The notes beneath the pieces were generated by a model that searched no databases, was not told the origin of the DNA, and saw only the letters and a list, made by a program, of their open reading frames with translations. The translations under genes were made by a program, and so were the position numbers. A stretch of DNA of 64,000 bases from Clostridia bacterium (lineage in GTDB: Bacteria; Bacillota; Clostridia; Christensenellales; CAG-314): the NCBI GenBank assembly GCA_900769665.1, contig CAAGHL010000061.1, positions 50,520 through 114,519 on the forward strand, written 5' to 3'. Every line of letters starts with the position of its first letter. Position 1 is the first letter of the stretch. Positions 1-9,323 of this stretch are shown in pieces.

Positions 1-323
1 ACGACGTTGTAAAAATGCATTACCGCGGCGAGTATCGGGCGTTTAAGTTGCTGGAAGACAGCGACGTTGTCAACGGATATTTTCACTTCGGGTGCAAGGG
101 CAAAGCCGTCATCGAATATGAAACCAAGTTGGCGCAGGAGGAAGAAACCTACCGTGCCTTACGTAGCGAGATACACAAACGTAGCTACGAAGATGTGTTG
201 CTGAAAGATTTGCTTGCAGGGTTGCGCAAAAACTTGAAGCCGTATTTCGACCTAGACAAGTGCAAATTTCGCTTTTACATACGGTGGGCGTTCAAGGTGG
301 AATACGAGTGGCAATTGTACTGA
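1..323 (+). CDS. C-terminal part of an unrecognised protein (cut by window edge)
   Basis: The frame is open from the first bases of the window through an internal ATG at 15 to a TGA at 321-323, so this is probably the 3' end of a longer gene. The visible part is about 106 residues, rich in charged and aromatic residues (EYRAFKLLED near its start, RWAFKVEYEWQLY at its end). I see no membrane helix and no motif I can name. The sequence stays open and codon use is plausible, but without the N-terminus no function can be offered. A separate short gene starting at ATG 15 is possible, although no clear ribosome-binding site precedes it. Confidence 0.5.
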   Translation, partial: DVVKMHYRGEYRAFKLLEDSDVVNGYFHFGCKGKAVIEYETKLAQEEETYRALRSEIHKRSYEDVLLKDLLAGLRKNLKPYFDLDKCKFRFYIRWAFKVEYEWQLY

Positions 324-468
324 AAACGCTTGACTTGAAGTTTACTTTAGGTTGTACAATACTATTAGGTTGTTTTTCGTAGGTTGCTTTGTGCTTGTTT
401 GGAGCAGGCGTAAACTTGGCAACGGCGTTACGGCAATGCAACAGAATAAACAGATGAAGAGGTGTAAT

Positions 469-1011
469 ATGTCAAAAAATATCGTGGCGATTTCGTCAAG
501 TCTTCGTGCAAAGAGCAATTCCGAAGTACTGCTCGACAGCTTTGTACAAGGCGCAAAAAGCGCAGGCAACGACGTGACGGTGGTGTCGCTGAAAGGTAAA
601 ACTATCAAGTACTGTATCGGGTGCTTGACTTGCCAACGCACCGGCAAATGCGTGCTTGACGACGACGCGCGAGCTATTGCCGAACTTGTCAAAAATGCCG
701 ACGTGCTTGTGTTTGCAACGCCTATCTACTACTACGAAATGAGCGGACAACTCAAAACTTTGCTTGACCGCTTGAACCCCTTGTACGGCACTGACTACAA
801 GTTTACCGACGTGTACTTTTTGTCCACGGCGGCGGACGATGCAGAAGGTACCGACGAGCGTGCAGTCAACGGCTTGGGCGGTTGGATAGAGTGCTTCGAG
901 CGTAGTAAGCTTTGCGGCAAAGTGTTTGCAGGCGGCGTTGACGACGGCGGTGCAATCGAGGGTCACCCTGCACTCAAGCAAGCCTTCGATATGGGCGCAA
1001 GCATAAAGTAA
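469..1011 (+). CDS. NADPH-dependent FMN reductase / flavodoxin-fold iron-sulfur-flavoprotein family
   Basis: This is a 180-residue flavodoxin-fold protein. The N-terminal ISSSLRAKSNSEVL segment matches the phosphate-binding loop of the NADPH-dependent FMN reductase family, and CIGCLTCQRTGKC (residues about 46-58) is the cysteine motif seen in iron-sulfur flavoproteins and in many clostridial FMN reductases. ATPIYYYEMSGQLKTLLDR (about 83-101) is the family's conserved flavin-site region. The start at 469 is chosen because AAGAGGTG lies just upstream; an upstream in-frame extension to 352 looks untranslated. Likely an electron-transfer or oxidoreductase protein in the cytoplasm; the substrate is unknown. 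The gene stands alone and ends before a strong hairpin. Confidence 0.85.
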   Translation: MSKNIVAISSSLRAKSNSEVLLDSFVQGAKSAGNDVTVVSLKGKTIKYCIGCLTCQRTGKCVLDDDARAIAELVKNADVLVFATPIYYYEMSGQLKTLLDRLNPLYGTDYKFTDVYFLSTAADDAEGTDERAVNGLGGWIECFERSKLCGKVFAGGVDDGGAIEGHPALKQAFDMGASIK

Positions 1012-1075
1012 TTTCCTCGCCAAGTCGATTTTTTTGCGTTGGCAACGAGTAACTAATCGAAATACAACATAAAAC

Positions 1076-1134
1076 AAAAAACTCCTCTACAAAGCCTTGT
1101 TTCAACCAATAAAGGCAAGTAGAGGAGTTTTTAT
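1076..1134 (+). terminator. Rho-independent terminator after the flavoprotein gene
   Basis: The arms ACTCCTCTAC (1081-1090) and GTAGAGGAGT (1119-1128) are perfectly complementary and are followed by a T-rich run. An A-run precedes the left arm, so the hairpin could also work on the opposite strand. Confidence 0.8.
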
Positions 1135-1157
1135 TTGACTATTGTTTGATGATTGAT

Positions 1158-1205
1158 ATACTATGGCTGACATAGTATTTTACAAAACGGCAAATTTCTT
1201 AGTAA
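1158..1205 (-). repeat. Dispersed 52-bp palindromic repeat, copy 1 of 11
   Basis: The core ATACTATG-gctga-CATAGTAT (1158-1178) has perfect 8-bp arms. It is followed by TTTTACAAAACGGCAAATTT, which matches the flank of the other copies. Strand is given relative to the consensus that reads ATCGGC flank, then core. It lies between two convergent genes. Confidence 0.8.
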
Positions 1206-1292
1206 TCGTGCGTAATAGTGTGTTGTTGCGCTCTGTAACTTGACCGAAATGAGCGATTATTGCCGATTGCTTGGTAAAGTCGCTTTCAATTT

Positions 1293-2240
1293 CTAGGCTT
1301 TTTTGTACTTGTTCCACATGTATTCAAAGGTGGCTTCGGTGTCCTTTACAAAGCTTTCCCTGTTGCCGTCGGACGGGACGTACTCTCCTGCAACGTTGAT
1401 GGAACTCATTGTTTCCCTTATCGGCGCATTGATGTTTGTCCACAGTTTGACAACGGGTTTGTTGCCGTCGGTAGTCTTGCACATGATGATGGGCATTTGG
1501 TATTCGTCCTCGTAAAAGCGCAATTCGATACTTCCGCCGTTGTCTGCATGCTTGGCGATTTTAGCTACCAATTGCTCGACAAAACGCAGTTGGTAGACGT
1601 GGTCGCCGTTGTGCCGTCCGTCAATCGACAGCACTTCCGTCAGCTGTTTTCGCAAGCCTGCTTTGCAGTTGTTTTCCGTTGCTTCGTCCGCCCACGCCGA
1701 TATGTCCAAATAGTTTTTTACCTTGTCGTATGTCAGCATGGTGTAGGAGCGTTCGGCAAAGCATTGCTCCTTGGCTTTACCTGTAAAAACATCGTAGTAG
1801 TAGTCGACCCTTTCTTGCAATGCTTGCTCGGTGGTAAAGTATTCGTACGGCTTGTCGGCAAAGTATCCCTCGTGCGGATTAGCCAAAAGTATACGTATTT
1901 GGCAACCGTTCGCCACCAACCCCGACAAGTACGTTGCTTTGCACTCGAAGTCGCGGAAGAATGCAAACCCCGTCAAAAAGCTGAGGCACAGTTGCGTAGG
2001 CACGGGCTTGTTTTTCAACCCGAATACTACGGCGTAGTCGCTTTCCGACAGCGTGCCTTTGCGCTCCGACTTGATTGCCGTAATGTCGTACTTGCGCAAG
2101 CTTTTGCCGATATCCCGTTCCTTTTTGAAGGAGCGGTTGAGCACCATGCCCGTAAGTAGCGAAATTACAAGGGCTTGTATTATGGCAATTAGTATGCCAA
2201 ACAATTTGTCGGCAAAGTTGATTGCTGAAAAGTCAAACAT
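1293..2240 (-). CDS. Membrane-anchored protein of unknown function
   Basis: A 315-residue protein with one clear N-terminal transmembrane helix (about residues 13-36, FGILIAIIQALVISLLTG) followed by a basic stretch and a large soluble, presumably cytoplasmic, domain. The segment NGCQIRILLANP in the first half resembles the G-x-IRILL-x-P strand in some phospholipase-D-like and stress-signalling domains, but I see no HKD motif and do not assign that activity. The ATG at 2240 has GGAGT upstream. The mscS gene is 132 bp upstream on the same strand, so the two may share a transcript. Real by length and codon use; function unknown. Confidence 0.7.
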   Translation of the reverse strand: MFDFSAINFADKLFGILIAIIQALVISLLTGMVLNRSFKKERDIGKSLRKYDITAIKSERKGTLSESDYAVVFGLKNKPVPTQLCLSFLTGFAFFRDFECKATYLSGLVANGCQIRILLANPHEGYFADKPYEYFTTEQALQERVDYYYDVFTGKAKEQCFAERSYTMLTYDKVKNYLDISAWADEATENNCKAGLRKQLTEVLSIDGRHNGDHVYQLRFVEQLVAKIAKHADNGGSIELRFYEDEYQMPIIMCKTTDGNKPVVKLWTNINAPIRETMSSINVAGEYVPSDGNRESFVKDTEATFEYMWNKYKKA

Positions 2241-2372
2241 GGTTTACTCCGATAGTGTATTTTGTTACGTCAAATTATTCCAACGTGCGGTTGCTAAGCG
2301 ACTTTTGTTGTCGGGGTGGTTGCGCTTGTCATACTGCCGCCAACAACAAAGTTTGTCGAAATGTGGTGCACG

Positions 2373-3242
2373 TTACTTTTGCTCGTCGGTTGTTTCGGGT
2401 GCGGGCAAAGCGGCGGCAACGTTGTCCTTGATGTGTACGTCCAATTGGTTAAACGGGATAGTGATTCCGTTGTTGTCAAATGCGCGCTTTACTTCTTCAA
2501 GAAGGTAAAATTTGTTACTCCAATAGTCCGAGCCTTGACACCAAACCATGGCGGTGATGTCGATACTGCTTGACGATTGCGCCGTCACGCGGATGTTGGG
2601 CGCGGGATCTACAAGTATTTTGTCGTTGGCTTTTACGACATCGGCAATAATTTGCTTTGCTTTGTCAAAGTCGTCGTTGTAAGAAATGCCGAATACAACG
2701 TCCAAACGGCGTAGTCCCTTTTCGGTATAGTTGACTATTTGTGTGGTACTCAAAGAGCCGTTTGGAAGATAAACTGTTTTGTTGTCGAAAGTACGTATCT
2801 TGGTGTAACAAACGAATATGTCTTCCACTGTACCTTCGTATCCGTTTGCGGCAATGTAGTCGTCCACCTTGAAAGGATGTGTGACAAGTAGCAAAAAGCC
2901 GCCTGCAAGGTTGCTTAACGTTCCGTTTACGGCAAGGCCTACGCCAACGCCCAATGACGCAATCAATGCGGTGATACTGCTTGTATCTATTCCTACGTAG
3001 CCGATCAAAGCGACCACAACCAAAACTTTCAGTGCTATGTTGATTACATGGGAAAGTGTGCGGTAGATGGTTTTGTCGACTTTCTTTGTTTCTTCAAGTT
3101 TTTTGCCTCGTTTTTCAATGGCTTTGGATAGCCATTTGATAATGATAAAGGACACGATCAATACGACCAGTGCAATTACCAGTTTGATGCCGGTATTTGT
3201 CACCCAAGTTTGTAGATCGGTCCAAAACTTTTCCCAACTCAT
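2373..3242 (-). CDS. mscS: Small-conductance mechanosensitive channel, MscS family
   Basis: A 289-residue MscS-type channel, which opens under membrane tension to release solutes during osmotic downshock. Helices are at about residues 18-36, 65-84 and the pore-lining region. The pore segment SLGVGVGLAVNGTLSNLAGG (about 94-113) carries the Gly/Ala-rich packing pattern of TM3, and the following HPFKVDDYI begins the cytoplasmic beta domain. The C-terminal domain contains PNGSLSTTQIVNYT, typical of the family. The length is normal for E. coli-type MscS. The start has a strong AAAAGGAG site. The acidic tail (ETTDEQK) is ordinary. Confidence 0.95.
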   Translation of the reverse strand: MSWEKFWTDLQTWVTNTGIKLVIALVVLIVSFIIIKWLSKAIEKRGKKLEETKKVDKTIYRTLSHVINIALKVLVVVALIGYVGIDTSSITALIASLGVGVGLAVNGTLSNLAGGFLLLVTHPFKVDDYIAANGYEGTVEDIFVCYTKIRTFDNKTVYLPNGSLSTTQIVNYTEKGLRRLDVVFGISYNDDFDKAKQIIADVVKANDKILVDPAPNIRVTAQSSSSIDITAMVWCQGSDYWSNKFYLLEEVKRAFDNNGITIPFNQLDVHIKDNVAAALPAPETTDEQK

Positions 3243-3441
3243 GTTTACGCTCCTTTTTAAGTATTACACGTTACTTTATTTGGTTTGTCAAGCAAACCAA
3301 TCATGTATTACATTTATTATACAATTTGTTGTGTAATTTGTCAAAGTGTGTTACAATTAAATAAATTATTTTTAGGTTATTCAAGCATGGCGCAACGCTT
3401 GTGCGGAGTAAATTCAGTAGAGTGGTTATTCGGAGGTTACA

Positions 3442-4023
3442 ATGGAACATAATTCCAAAAGCGGTATTATTAGCTTGATACTGTTTACAATATCCATGTA
3501 TGTACCGCATCTGTTCTTTTGGGGCGCAATTGCCCTAATGCGCTTCGGTGAAAGCAACGAAACAAACGACTCCATTATCGGCATTTTGCTTATTATGGGC
3601 GTAGTGTTTACCTTTGTGGCAATGTTTATCGGGCTACTCGGTTTGGCGTTCGGTGTGTTCAATTCAGCACGAGATTGCGCCGACCCGACGACAACCACAA
3701 TGGTTTGCAAGTTTTTGCTTATCCCGTGGTATGTGGCAAACTTTTTGTTTTGGCTGATACTAATGGCAGGTTTTTGCAATCCGTGGTTGTTGCTCGGCGT
3801 ACCGCTTATCATAGTTTTGGGAGTGTGTATCACTTGGACGTTTGTGGTGCTTGGCAGTGCGCACAACTTGGCGTACGTATGGCGTGAGGTGCGCATGCGT
3901 AGGATGGAAGTGTCATCCATGCTTATTTTGGCAATAGTGTTCCACTTCATTTTTGTGTTTGACATCGTCGGCGCGATTATGTTGCGTGAGATAGTGCGAA
4001 AACAACAAATACAAGTATTTTAG
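3442..4023 (+). CDS. Polytopic membrane protein of unknown function
   Basis: A 193-residue, very hydrophobic protein with about five predicted helices. The first segment (residues about 11-32) is followed by one around ILLIMGVVFTFVAMFIGLLG, a long helical region near 93-135 with tryptophan and phenylalanine, and a C-terminal helix near MLILAIVFHFIFVFDIVGAI. GGAGG lies just before the ATG at 3442. I recognise no family. The gene is followed within about 110 bp by another small membrane-protein gene on the same strand, and the two may be co-expressed. Confidence 0.7.
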   Translation: MEHNSKSGIISLILFTISMYVPHLFFWGAIALMRFGESNETNDSIIGILLIMGVVFTFVAMFIGLLGLAFGVFNSARDCADPTTTTMVCKFLLIPWYVANFLFWLILMAGFCNPWLLLGVPLIIVLGVCITWTFVVLGSAHNLAYVWREVRMRRMEVSSMLILAIVFHFIFVFDIVGAIMLREIVRKQQIQVF

Positions 4024-4134
4024 CTTGTGTAATGCCGTCTGTGGGTGGCTGTTGTAAGCAACGTCTGTTGGCAAACGTAACAAAACAAATGAAAGCGTAG
4101 CAGAACTACGCAAAACAAATAATTTGAGATAACT

Positions 4135-4683
4135 ATGCAATTTGAAATTGAGTTTAATGCAGATTACAAGGGTAAAACAAAGGATGTCATTCGTGCCAAG
4201 TTTAAGGCTTTTTTGACATCATTTTTGCTTGGCTTAGTCGGAATAGTGGTAGGTGTATTTGTTGCATTAGTACGCATTGACGGCAGTTATATCCCTCCTT
4301 GGGAAAGAGTTTTGGGAGTAGTGATTACAGTTTGCGGAGTATTGGCTGTGCTGTCCTCGCCCGCAGTGTTGCTTTTTACCAAGTTTAACGACGGTTTTTT
4401 TGAAAAAGTGCGTATAGTTTTTGACAAAAATCCCGACACCAACGAATGGGCATATGTTTTGACAACGACTCGCAGGGGAAAACCATACGAAGAGTCGGGT
4501 TACGTAAACCTTATTACCGTCGAAAAAAATTTAGCTGAGATTACCACAATTGACGGCAAAACTTTTTTTGTGCCGCTTTTGGAGCTAAGTGAAGAACAAC
4601 GCGGATTGCTTGTGGAAATCTCCAAAGAAATTAAACAAAAACGTATAGATGCGACAGTCAACGTTTCTTCCGACAAAAAATGA
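4135..4683 (+). CDS. Two-helix membrane protein, YcxB-like architecture
   Basis: A 182-residue protein with a short cytoplasmic N-terminus, two adjacent helices (about 28-47 FLTSFLLGLVGIVVGVFVAL and 61-84), and a soluble C-terminal beta-rich domain of about 100 residues. That order and the ending DGKTFFVPLLELSEEQRGLL resemble the YcxB-like family of small membrane proteins of unknown role, so I call it by architecture only. The ATG at 4135 has only a weak GAG upstream. The tRNA-Leu promoter begins about 30 bp after its stop. Confidence 0.6.
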   Translation: MQFEIEFNADYKGKTKDVIRAKFKAFLTSFLLGLVGIVVGVFVALVRIDGSYIPPWERVLGVVITVCGVLAVLSSPAVLLFTKFNDGFFEKVRIVFDKNPDTNEWAYVLTTTRRGKPYEESGYVNLITVEKNLAEITTIDGKTFFVPLLELSEEQRGLLVEISKEIKQKRIDATVNVSSDKK

Positions 4684-4714
4684 CAAAACGGGCGATGGGT
4701 TTTAGGTAAATCAA

Positions 4715-4743
4715 TTGACATTTGGTTGGCGGTGTGTTAAAAT
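4715..4743 (+). promoter_or_regulatory. Promoter for tRNA-Leu
   Basis: TTGACA (4715-4720) and TAAAAT (4738-4743) are separated by exactly 17 bp, and the tRNA begins 10 bp downstream of the -10 box. Confidence 0.8.
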
Positions 4744-4753
4744 TTACAAAGTT

Positions 4754-4842
4754 GCCGATGTGGCGAAATAGGCAGACGCAAGGGACTTAAAATCCCTCGG
4801 TCAGAGATGACTGTACCGGTTCGACCCCGGTCATCGGCACCA
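4754..4842 (+). tRNA. tRNA-Leu (TAA)
   Basis: A class II tRNA of 89 nt including an encoded CCA. The anticodon loop CTTAAAA gives anticodon TAA. The acceptor GCCGATG pairs with CATCGGC, and a long variable arm (CGGTCAGAGATGACTG) is present, as expected for Leu. TTCGA marks the T-loop. Confidence 0.97.
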
Positions 4843-4847
4843 AAAAA

Positions 4848-4883
4848 TGGTCTATAAGGTTTTACTTATAGGTCATTTTTTTA
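4848..4883 (+). terminator. Terminator after tRNA-Leu
   Basis: TGGTCTATAAG pairs with CTTATAGGTCA through 9 Watson-Crick and 2 G-U pairs, followed by a run of T. Confidence 0.8.
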
Positions 4884-5035
4884 TTTCGGGCAAACCATTG
4901 AAAAAAATTCGACAATATGCTAATATAAAAATATGGGAATAGTACGTATTTTTCACAAAATCAAAATATTTTTCCAACGGCTGACAATAAGCTCGATATT
5001 ACTTTTTACACGTATCTAACGTAACGGAGAAACTA

Positions 5036-7675
5036 ATGAATAAAACAAAGTTTTGTAGGCTTATGTTAATTGCTGCATCGGTAATGTTGCTACTGACGTT
5101 GTCGACGGATTTTTGCGTCGGGCAATATTCTTCCGCCAACATTTTTGCCAACAACGCTCACCGAATTACAGAAACGACAATAGGCAAGTACGTAGGCAAT
5201 GTAAAAACGACTTCCTCTTCCGACGAACATTCCGATCCGTTTTACTATTCCGCCGAACAAATTGCGGCATTGTCGAAATTTGATCCGAGAAACACGTTGA
5301 CGAACGTAAAAGATCAGGGGGACAGCAATCTGTGCTGGGCGTATTCCGCAATAAATGCAACGGAAGCGTCGGTGTTGAAACATAAAATCGGAACAAAAGA
5401 TTCCTTGAACCTAAATCCTAACGCTCTTGCTTACCGAAAATATATCAGAAATGCCGATCCGTTGGGTAACAACGGCAGTTATCAAGATAAAAATTACGCA
5501 AATTGGTTGTATAATGCAGGGACAATAGAACAAACACCGGCAATTTTGAGTATGTGGCAAGGTCCGATTTCTGGCGATCGCCCAAACGCGGATGTTTGGG
5601 AAAATTCTCTTTATCGTCTCGAAAGCGCAAACTTGATAAATTCCGAACTGACAGGCGAAGCAAGAATAGCAGAGATTAAACGAGCTATTGCCGAGTATGG
5701 TGCAGTGACTGCGTCTTGTTACTACGACGGCGGAACACGACATTATTACAACGACAAAGCCGTTACAAACGGGATAGCCCATGCCATTACTTTGATAGGA
5801 TGGGACGACAACATAGACAAAAGCTTGTTTAACCCCGGGCAAGTTTCTACTAACGGCGGTTGGCTTGTCAAAAACAGCTACAACGACAATCCGTATTTTT
5901 GGCTTACGTATGAGAGTAAAATAGCCTCGTCAACGGCATGGACTTTTACGTATGCGCCGAGGGACACATACGACTACAATTACTACTACGACAACAACGA
6001 AACGGACTTCGGTTTGTCAACGATGAAGCAGGCGGCAAACGTATACGAAGCAAAAAAAGGAACGGCGGAAAAATCGGAATACATCGAAGCCGCAAATGTC
6101 GGCTTTGTGGGAAGCGATGTGCAAGTTACCGTCAAGGTTTACACAAACTTGTCGGGCTGGGGATCAAATACGGTGGAAAGCGGTGTGCTTGCTGCCGAAA
6201 AAACGCAAACTTTCAAATACGGCGGATACAATACCATCAAGTTTGACAAGCCTATCGAAGTTGCGGCAGGCTCCTATTTTTCCATAGTTACGGAAGTTTC
6301 CAATCAAAAGGGTGACGCAAGTATCAAGTCTGTGCAAACCGATACCAAACGTCCGTCGTATCAAAAATCGTCGTACGGCTACGACTACATAATGTACGGC
6401 GGACGCATAGCGCGTATTAAGGCTTATACTAAACTAAGAGATACCCAAACCGATTGTACAACGCATGATTACGGCAATTTGATTCCGACAATACCTGCCA
6501 CTTGTATGTCGACAGGTACGGACGCGCATTACATTTGTTCGAAGTGCGGCAAATATTTTGATCGAAACAAACTCGCAACAACTTTGGAAGAACTGACAAT
6601 ACCTATCAATCAAAACTTCCACGTTTTTTCCGAATGGATTGACGAAACACCGTCCGATTGTACGGTAATCGGCACAAAAGGTCACAAAGACTGCAAGTTG
6701 TGCGGAAAACATTTCGACATCGACGGAAAAGAGATGTCGGATATTACAATACCTAACGACAACAATCACGATTGGGGCGATTGGCACGGCGACGGCAACG
6801 GCACGCACAGCCGCACATGCAAGCGAAATCATAGTCACGTTGATAGCGGCAGTTGCCTTGGCGGACAACCGACTTGCACGCAAAAAGCCGTTTGTGAAGT
6901 CTGCGGCGAGTCATACGGAGACATACTCGGACATGACTGGAACGAAGCGGTATACAGTTGGCCGAGTAAGGACGTGTGCTTTGCGGAAAGAGTTTGTAAA
7001 CGAGACAAAAGTCACACGGAAAGTGAAAGAGTAAAAGCAAGCGAAAGTGTCGTCACGCCTGCAACATGCACAACAAAAGGCAAACTGAAATATACTACTA
7101 CAAATTTCACCAACAGCGCATTTGCCGTGCAACAATACGAGTTGGAAGTAGGTTTCGGCTCCCACGATTACGGAAAATGGGTAGAGGAAGTACCGCCGAC
7201 AACTACGGAATTCGGTACACTGGGGCATAAAGACTGTACTGTTTGCGGTAAGCATTTTGACAAGGAAGACGTGGAAATAACCGATTTGACGATCGCAAAA
7301 CTCGTCGCCTATCGAGTTGAAGTAAACGGCGGAGTAGGGGGCGGATATATCGAAAACGGCAAACAAATTACGATAAAAGCCGACGTGCCGAAAAAAGGCG
7401 AGATATTTAAAGGTTGGAAAGACGCAAGCGGGAAGATTGTCAGTAACGACAGCGAATATACATTTGTCGTAAATGGCAACGTTAGTTTGACGGCAGTTTA
7501 CGAAAGTATTCCGTCGGATGACGATTCGGAGCCTATTCTCCCGCAGCCCGAGGAAAAGGAAGGATTATCCGACGGCACGATTGTCGGTATTGTCGCCGGT
7601 TCGGTTGCGACGGTAGCACTCGTCGTGTTTGTCGTGGTGCGGTTTGTTGTTAAGAAAAAATTGTTTAAGATGTAA
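5036..7675 (+). CDS. Secreted, membrane-anchored papain-family (C1A) cysteine protease with Cys-rich repeats
   Basis: An 879-residue surface protein. Residues 1-30 form a signal peptide. A papain-like catalytic domain follows, with the nucleophile in DQGDSNLCWAYSA (Cys100), histidine in GIAHAITLIGWDD (His249) and asparagine in GGWLVKNSYN (Asn280). Residues about 310-465 match the beta-rich lectin-like domain that commonly follows this protease in Firmicutes. Residues about 470-760 hold several CxxCGK-type modules (CSKCGKYFD, CKLCGKHFD, CTVCGKHFD) that resemble extracellular zinc-ribbon repeats. A beta-grasp InlB-like module follows (FKGWKDASGKIV). A transmembrane helix and KKK end (about 850-879) anchor it. 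The ATG is preceded by GGAG. Probably degrades or binds extracellular protein. Confidence 0.88.
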   Translation: MNKTKFCRLMLIAASVMLLLTLSTDFCVGQYSSANIFANNAHRITETTIGKYVGNVKTTSSSDEHSDPFYYSAEQIAALSKFDPRNTLTNVKDQGDSNLCWAYSAINATEASVLKHKIGTKDSLNLNPNALAYRKYIRNADPLGNNGSYQDKNYANWLYNAGTIEQTPAILSMWQGPISGDRPNADVWENSLYRLESANLINSELTGEARIAEIKRAIAEYGAVTASCYYDGGTRHYYNDKAVTNGIAHAITLIGWDDNIDKSLFNPGQVSTNGGWLVKNSYNDNPYFWLTYESKIASSTAWTFTYAPRDTYDYNYYYDNNETDFGLSTMKQAANVYEAKKGTAEKSEYIEAANVGFVGSDVQVTVKVYTNLSGWGSNTVESGVLAAEKTQTFKYGGYNTIKFDKPIEVAAGSYFSIVTEVSNQKGDASIKSVQTDTKRPSYQKSSYGYDYIMYGGRIARIKAYTKLRDTQTDCTTHDYGNLIPTIPATCMSTGTDAHYICSKCGKYFDRNKLATTLEELTIPINQNFHVFSEWIDETPSDCTVIGTKGHKDCKLCGKHFDIDGKEMSDITIPNDNNHDWGDWHGDGNGTHSRTCKRNHSHVDSGSCLGGQPTCTQKAVCEVCGESYGDILGHDWNEAVYSWPSKDVCFAERVCKRDKSHTESERVKASESVVTPATCTTKGKLKYTTTNFTNSAFAVQQYELEVGFGSHDYGKWVEEVPPTTTEFGTLGHKDCTVCGKHFDKEDVEITDLTIAKLVAYRVEVNGGVGGGYIENGKQITIKADVPKKGEIFKGWKDASGKIVSNDSEYTFVVNGNVSLTAVYESIPSDDDSEPILPQPEEKEGLSDGTIVGIVAGSVATVALVVFVVVRFVVKKKLFKM

Positions 7676-7826
7676 TCTTCGTAATAGATTGGTTGCATTT
7701 TAGTATGGAATTTTGTCTTAGCCGCAAAAGCTAATAATTCAGGCGATCGATGCGGACGAACATAGACGATATAAACGCCAAAAACATATTTCGACAAATT
7801 TTGCTTAAAAACATACGTCAAAACCC

Positions 7827-7855
7827 TTGATTTTTTTTGCATTATTTGTTACAAT
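7827..7855 (+). promoter_or_regulatory. Promoter for tRNA-Cys
   Basis: TTGATT (7827-7832) and TACAAT (7850-7855) are separated by 17 bp, with the tRNA 13 bp further on. Confidence 0.7.
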
Positions 7856-7868
7856 AATTAGGCGTTGT

Positions 7869-7942
7869 GGCACCATAGCCAAGAGGTAAGGCAGAGCTCT
7901 GCAAAAGCTTTACCCCCAGTCCGAATCTGGGTGGTGCCTCCA
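7869..7942 (+). tRNA. tRNA-Cys (GCA)
   Basis: 74 nt with encoded CCA. The acceptor GGCACCA pairs with TGGTGCC. The anticodon loop CTGCAAA reads GCA, and the discriminator base is T, which is the tRNA-Cys identity element. Confidence 0.96.
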
Positions 7943-7950
7943 ATACAAGA

Positions 7951-7980
7951 AGAACATTGCCTAGGCAGTGTTCTTTTTTT
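7951..7980 (+). terminator. Terminator after tRNA-Cys
   Basis: AGAACATTGCC and GGCAGTGTTCT form an 11-bp stem with one G-U pair, followed by seven or more T. Confidence 0.9.
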
Positions 7981-8174
7981 ATTTCAGTTTAAAGCGGAAA
8001 GCAAGTAAATAACACTAAAAGTACGTTTGCCATTGCAATTTTGTACGATATGTGGTAAAATAGTAATAATTTATTGAGTTTGTTGCCTGTATCTTACTGA
8101 TTTTCCATTGGATAAATGCCAAAAGGGCGGGAACGTTTTTGCCAAACTCAAAATACTCTAATTCGGAGATTATT

Positions 8175-9032
8175 ATGTCGGCTACACTTGTAGTTATGGC
8201 TGCCGGGATGGGCAGTCGCTTCGGCGGTTTGAAGCAAGCCGAAAGTATCACCCCCGACGGAAAGGCGCTTGTGGATTTTTCCGTTTTCGACGCCGCAAAG
8301 AGCGGTTTTACAAAATTTGTGTTTATTATCCGCAAGGATATGGAAGAGGATTTCAAGCGTTTAGTCGGCGATCGCATTGCCGCAAACGTGGCGATCGAGT
8401 ACGTTTTTCAGCCTACCGATTGCTTGCCCGAGGGGCGTAAAAAGCCCTTTGGTACGGCGCATGCGGTGTTGTGTTGCAAGGATGTTGTCAATGAGCCGTT
8501 TGTCATCATCAACGCCGACGACTACTACGGGTGCCACGCATTTAAGGAAATATACAACCATTTGCAAACGGCAAAGTGCGGACAATACGCAATGACGGCG
8601 TACAGCCTTGGACAAACGGTCAGCGCCAACGGAACGGTGACGCGCGGCGTGTGCGAAATAAAGGACGGCTACCTTGCGCACGTTACCGAGTGCTACGGAA
8701 TTACCGCCGCCGGCAAAGGCAATTTGAACGGCGTTGACGTTGTTTTGCCGCAAGATACGCCCGTATCCATGAATTTGTGGGGACTGACGACGGATATATT
8801 CGAGCATTTGCAAGCCAAGTATGCGCAGTTTTTGGAATCGGCGGATTTGCAAAAGGACGAGTTTTTGATACCGACCGTGATTAGCCAAGTGGTGGAAAGC
8901 GGCGAAGGCACGGTAAAGGTGTTCCGCAACGAGGACAAGTGGCACGGCATTACCTATCGTGAGGACCTTGCCGAAGTGCAACACTCCATTGCCGAGCTGA
9001 TTGCCGAGGGTAAGTACGACGGAATTTGGTGA
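8175..9032 (+). CDS. Sugar-phosphate nucleotidyltransferase family protein
   Basis: A 285-residue NTP-transferase. The N-terminal VMAAGMGSRFGGLKQ is the glycine-rich nucleotide-binding signature (GxGxR-x-KQ) of glucose-1-phosphate nucleotidylyltransferases. FVIINADDYYG (about 109-119) holds the metal-binding Asp, and NLWGLTTDIFEHL matches the sugar-binding region of the family. It should join a sugar-1-phosphate to a nucleotide to make an activated sugar; which sugar cannot be told. The start at 8175 has GGAG 6 bp upstream, so the longer upstream frame is rejected. No capsule or cell-wall sugar genes lie next to it. Confidence 0.85.
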   Translation: MSATLVVMAAGMGSRFGGLKQAESITPDGKALVDFSVFDAAKSGFTKFVFIIRKDMEEDFKRLVGDRIAANVAIEYVFQPTDCLPEGRKKPFGTAHAVLCCKDVVNEPFVIINADDYYGCHAFKEIYNHLQTAKCGQYAMTAYSLGQTVSANGTVTRGVCEIKDGYLAHVTECYGITAAGKGNLNGVDVVLPQDTPVSMNLWGLTTDIFEHLQAKYAQFLESADLQKDEFLIPTVISQVVESGEGTVKVFRNEDKWHGITYREDLAEVQHSIAELIAEGKYDGIW

Positions 9033-9136
9033 TTTGCTTGTATGGGACGTGGATTGGCGTTTAACACATAATTAGCCGCCATCTTGACCGCAGAAATTAT
9101 TAGTGATAGCTAAATTAACCCTATAAACAGCATTTT

Positions 9137-9163
9137 AGCGACGACATTTTTGCCGTCGCTTTT
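9137..9163 (+). terminator. Terminator after the nucleotidyltransferase gene
   Basis: AGCGACG and CGTCGCT form a perfect 7-bp stem followed by TTTTGTTG. Confidence 0.65.
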
Positions 9164-9323
9164 GTTGTATTTGGGCTTGCAATTTACCGCCGAATTTGGT
9201 ACAATATAATGGTAAGTTTATTTGACAATTCGCTCGTTGTCGACAATGTTTGATTGGCAAACATTTGCGCAACAAAGCGGTAACGAAATTACCCCTAGCC
9301 GAGTTTTTAAGGAGGTTGATTGC

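Noticed and set aside
350..468. Extended N-terminus of the flavoprotein (start at 352)
   Set aside because: The added residues are not like the family and AAGAGGTG favours the ATG at 469.
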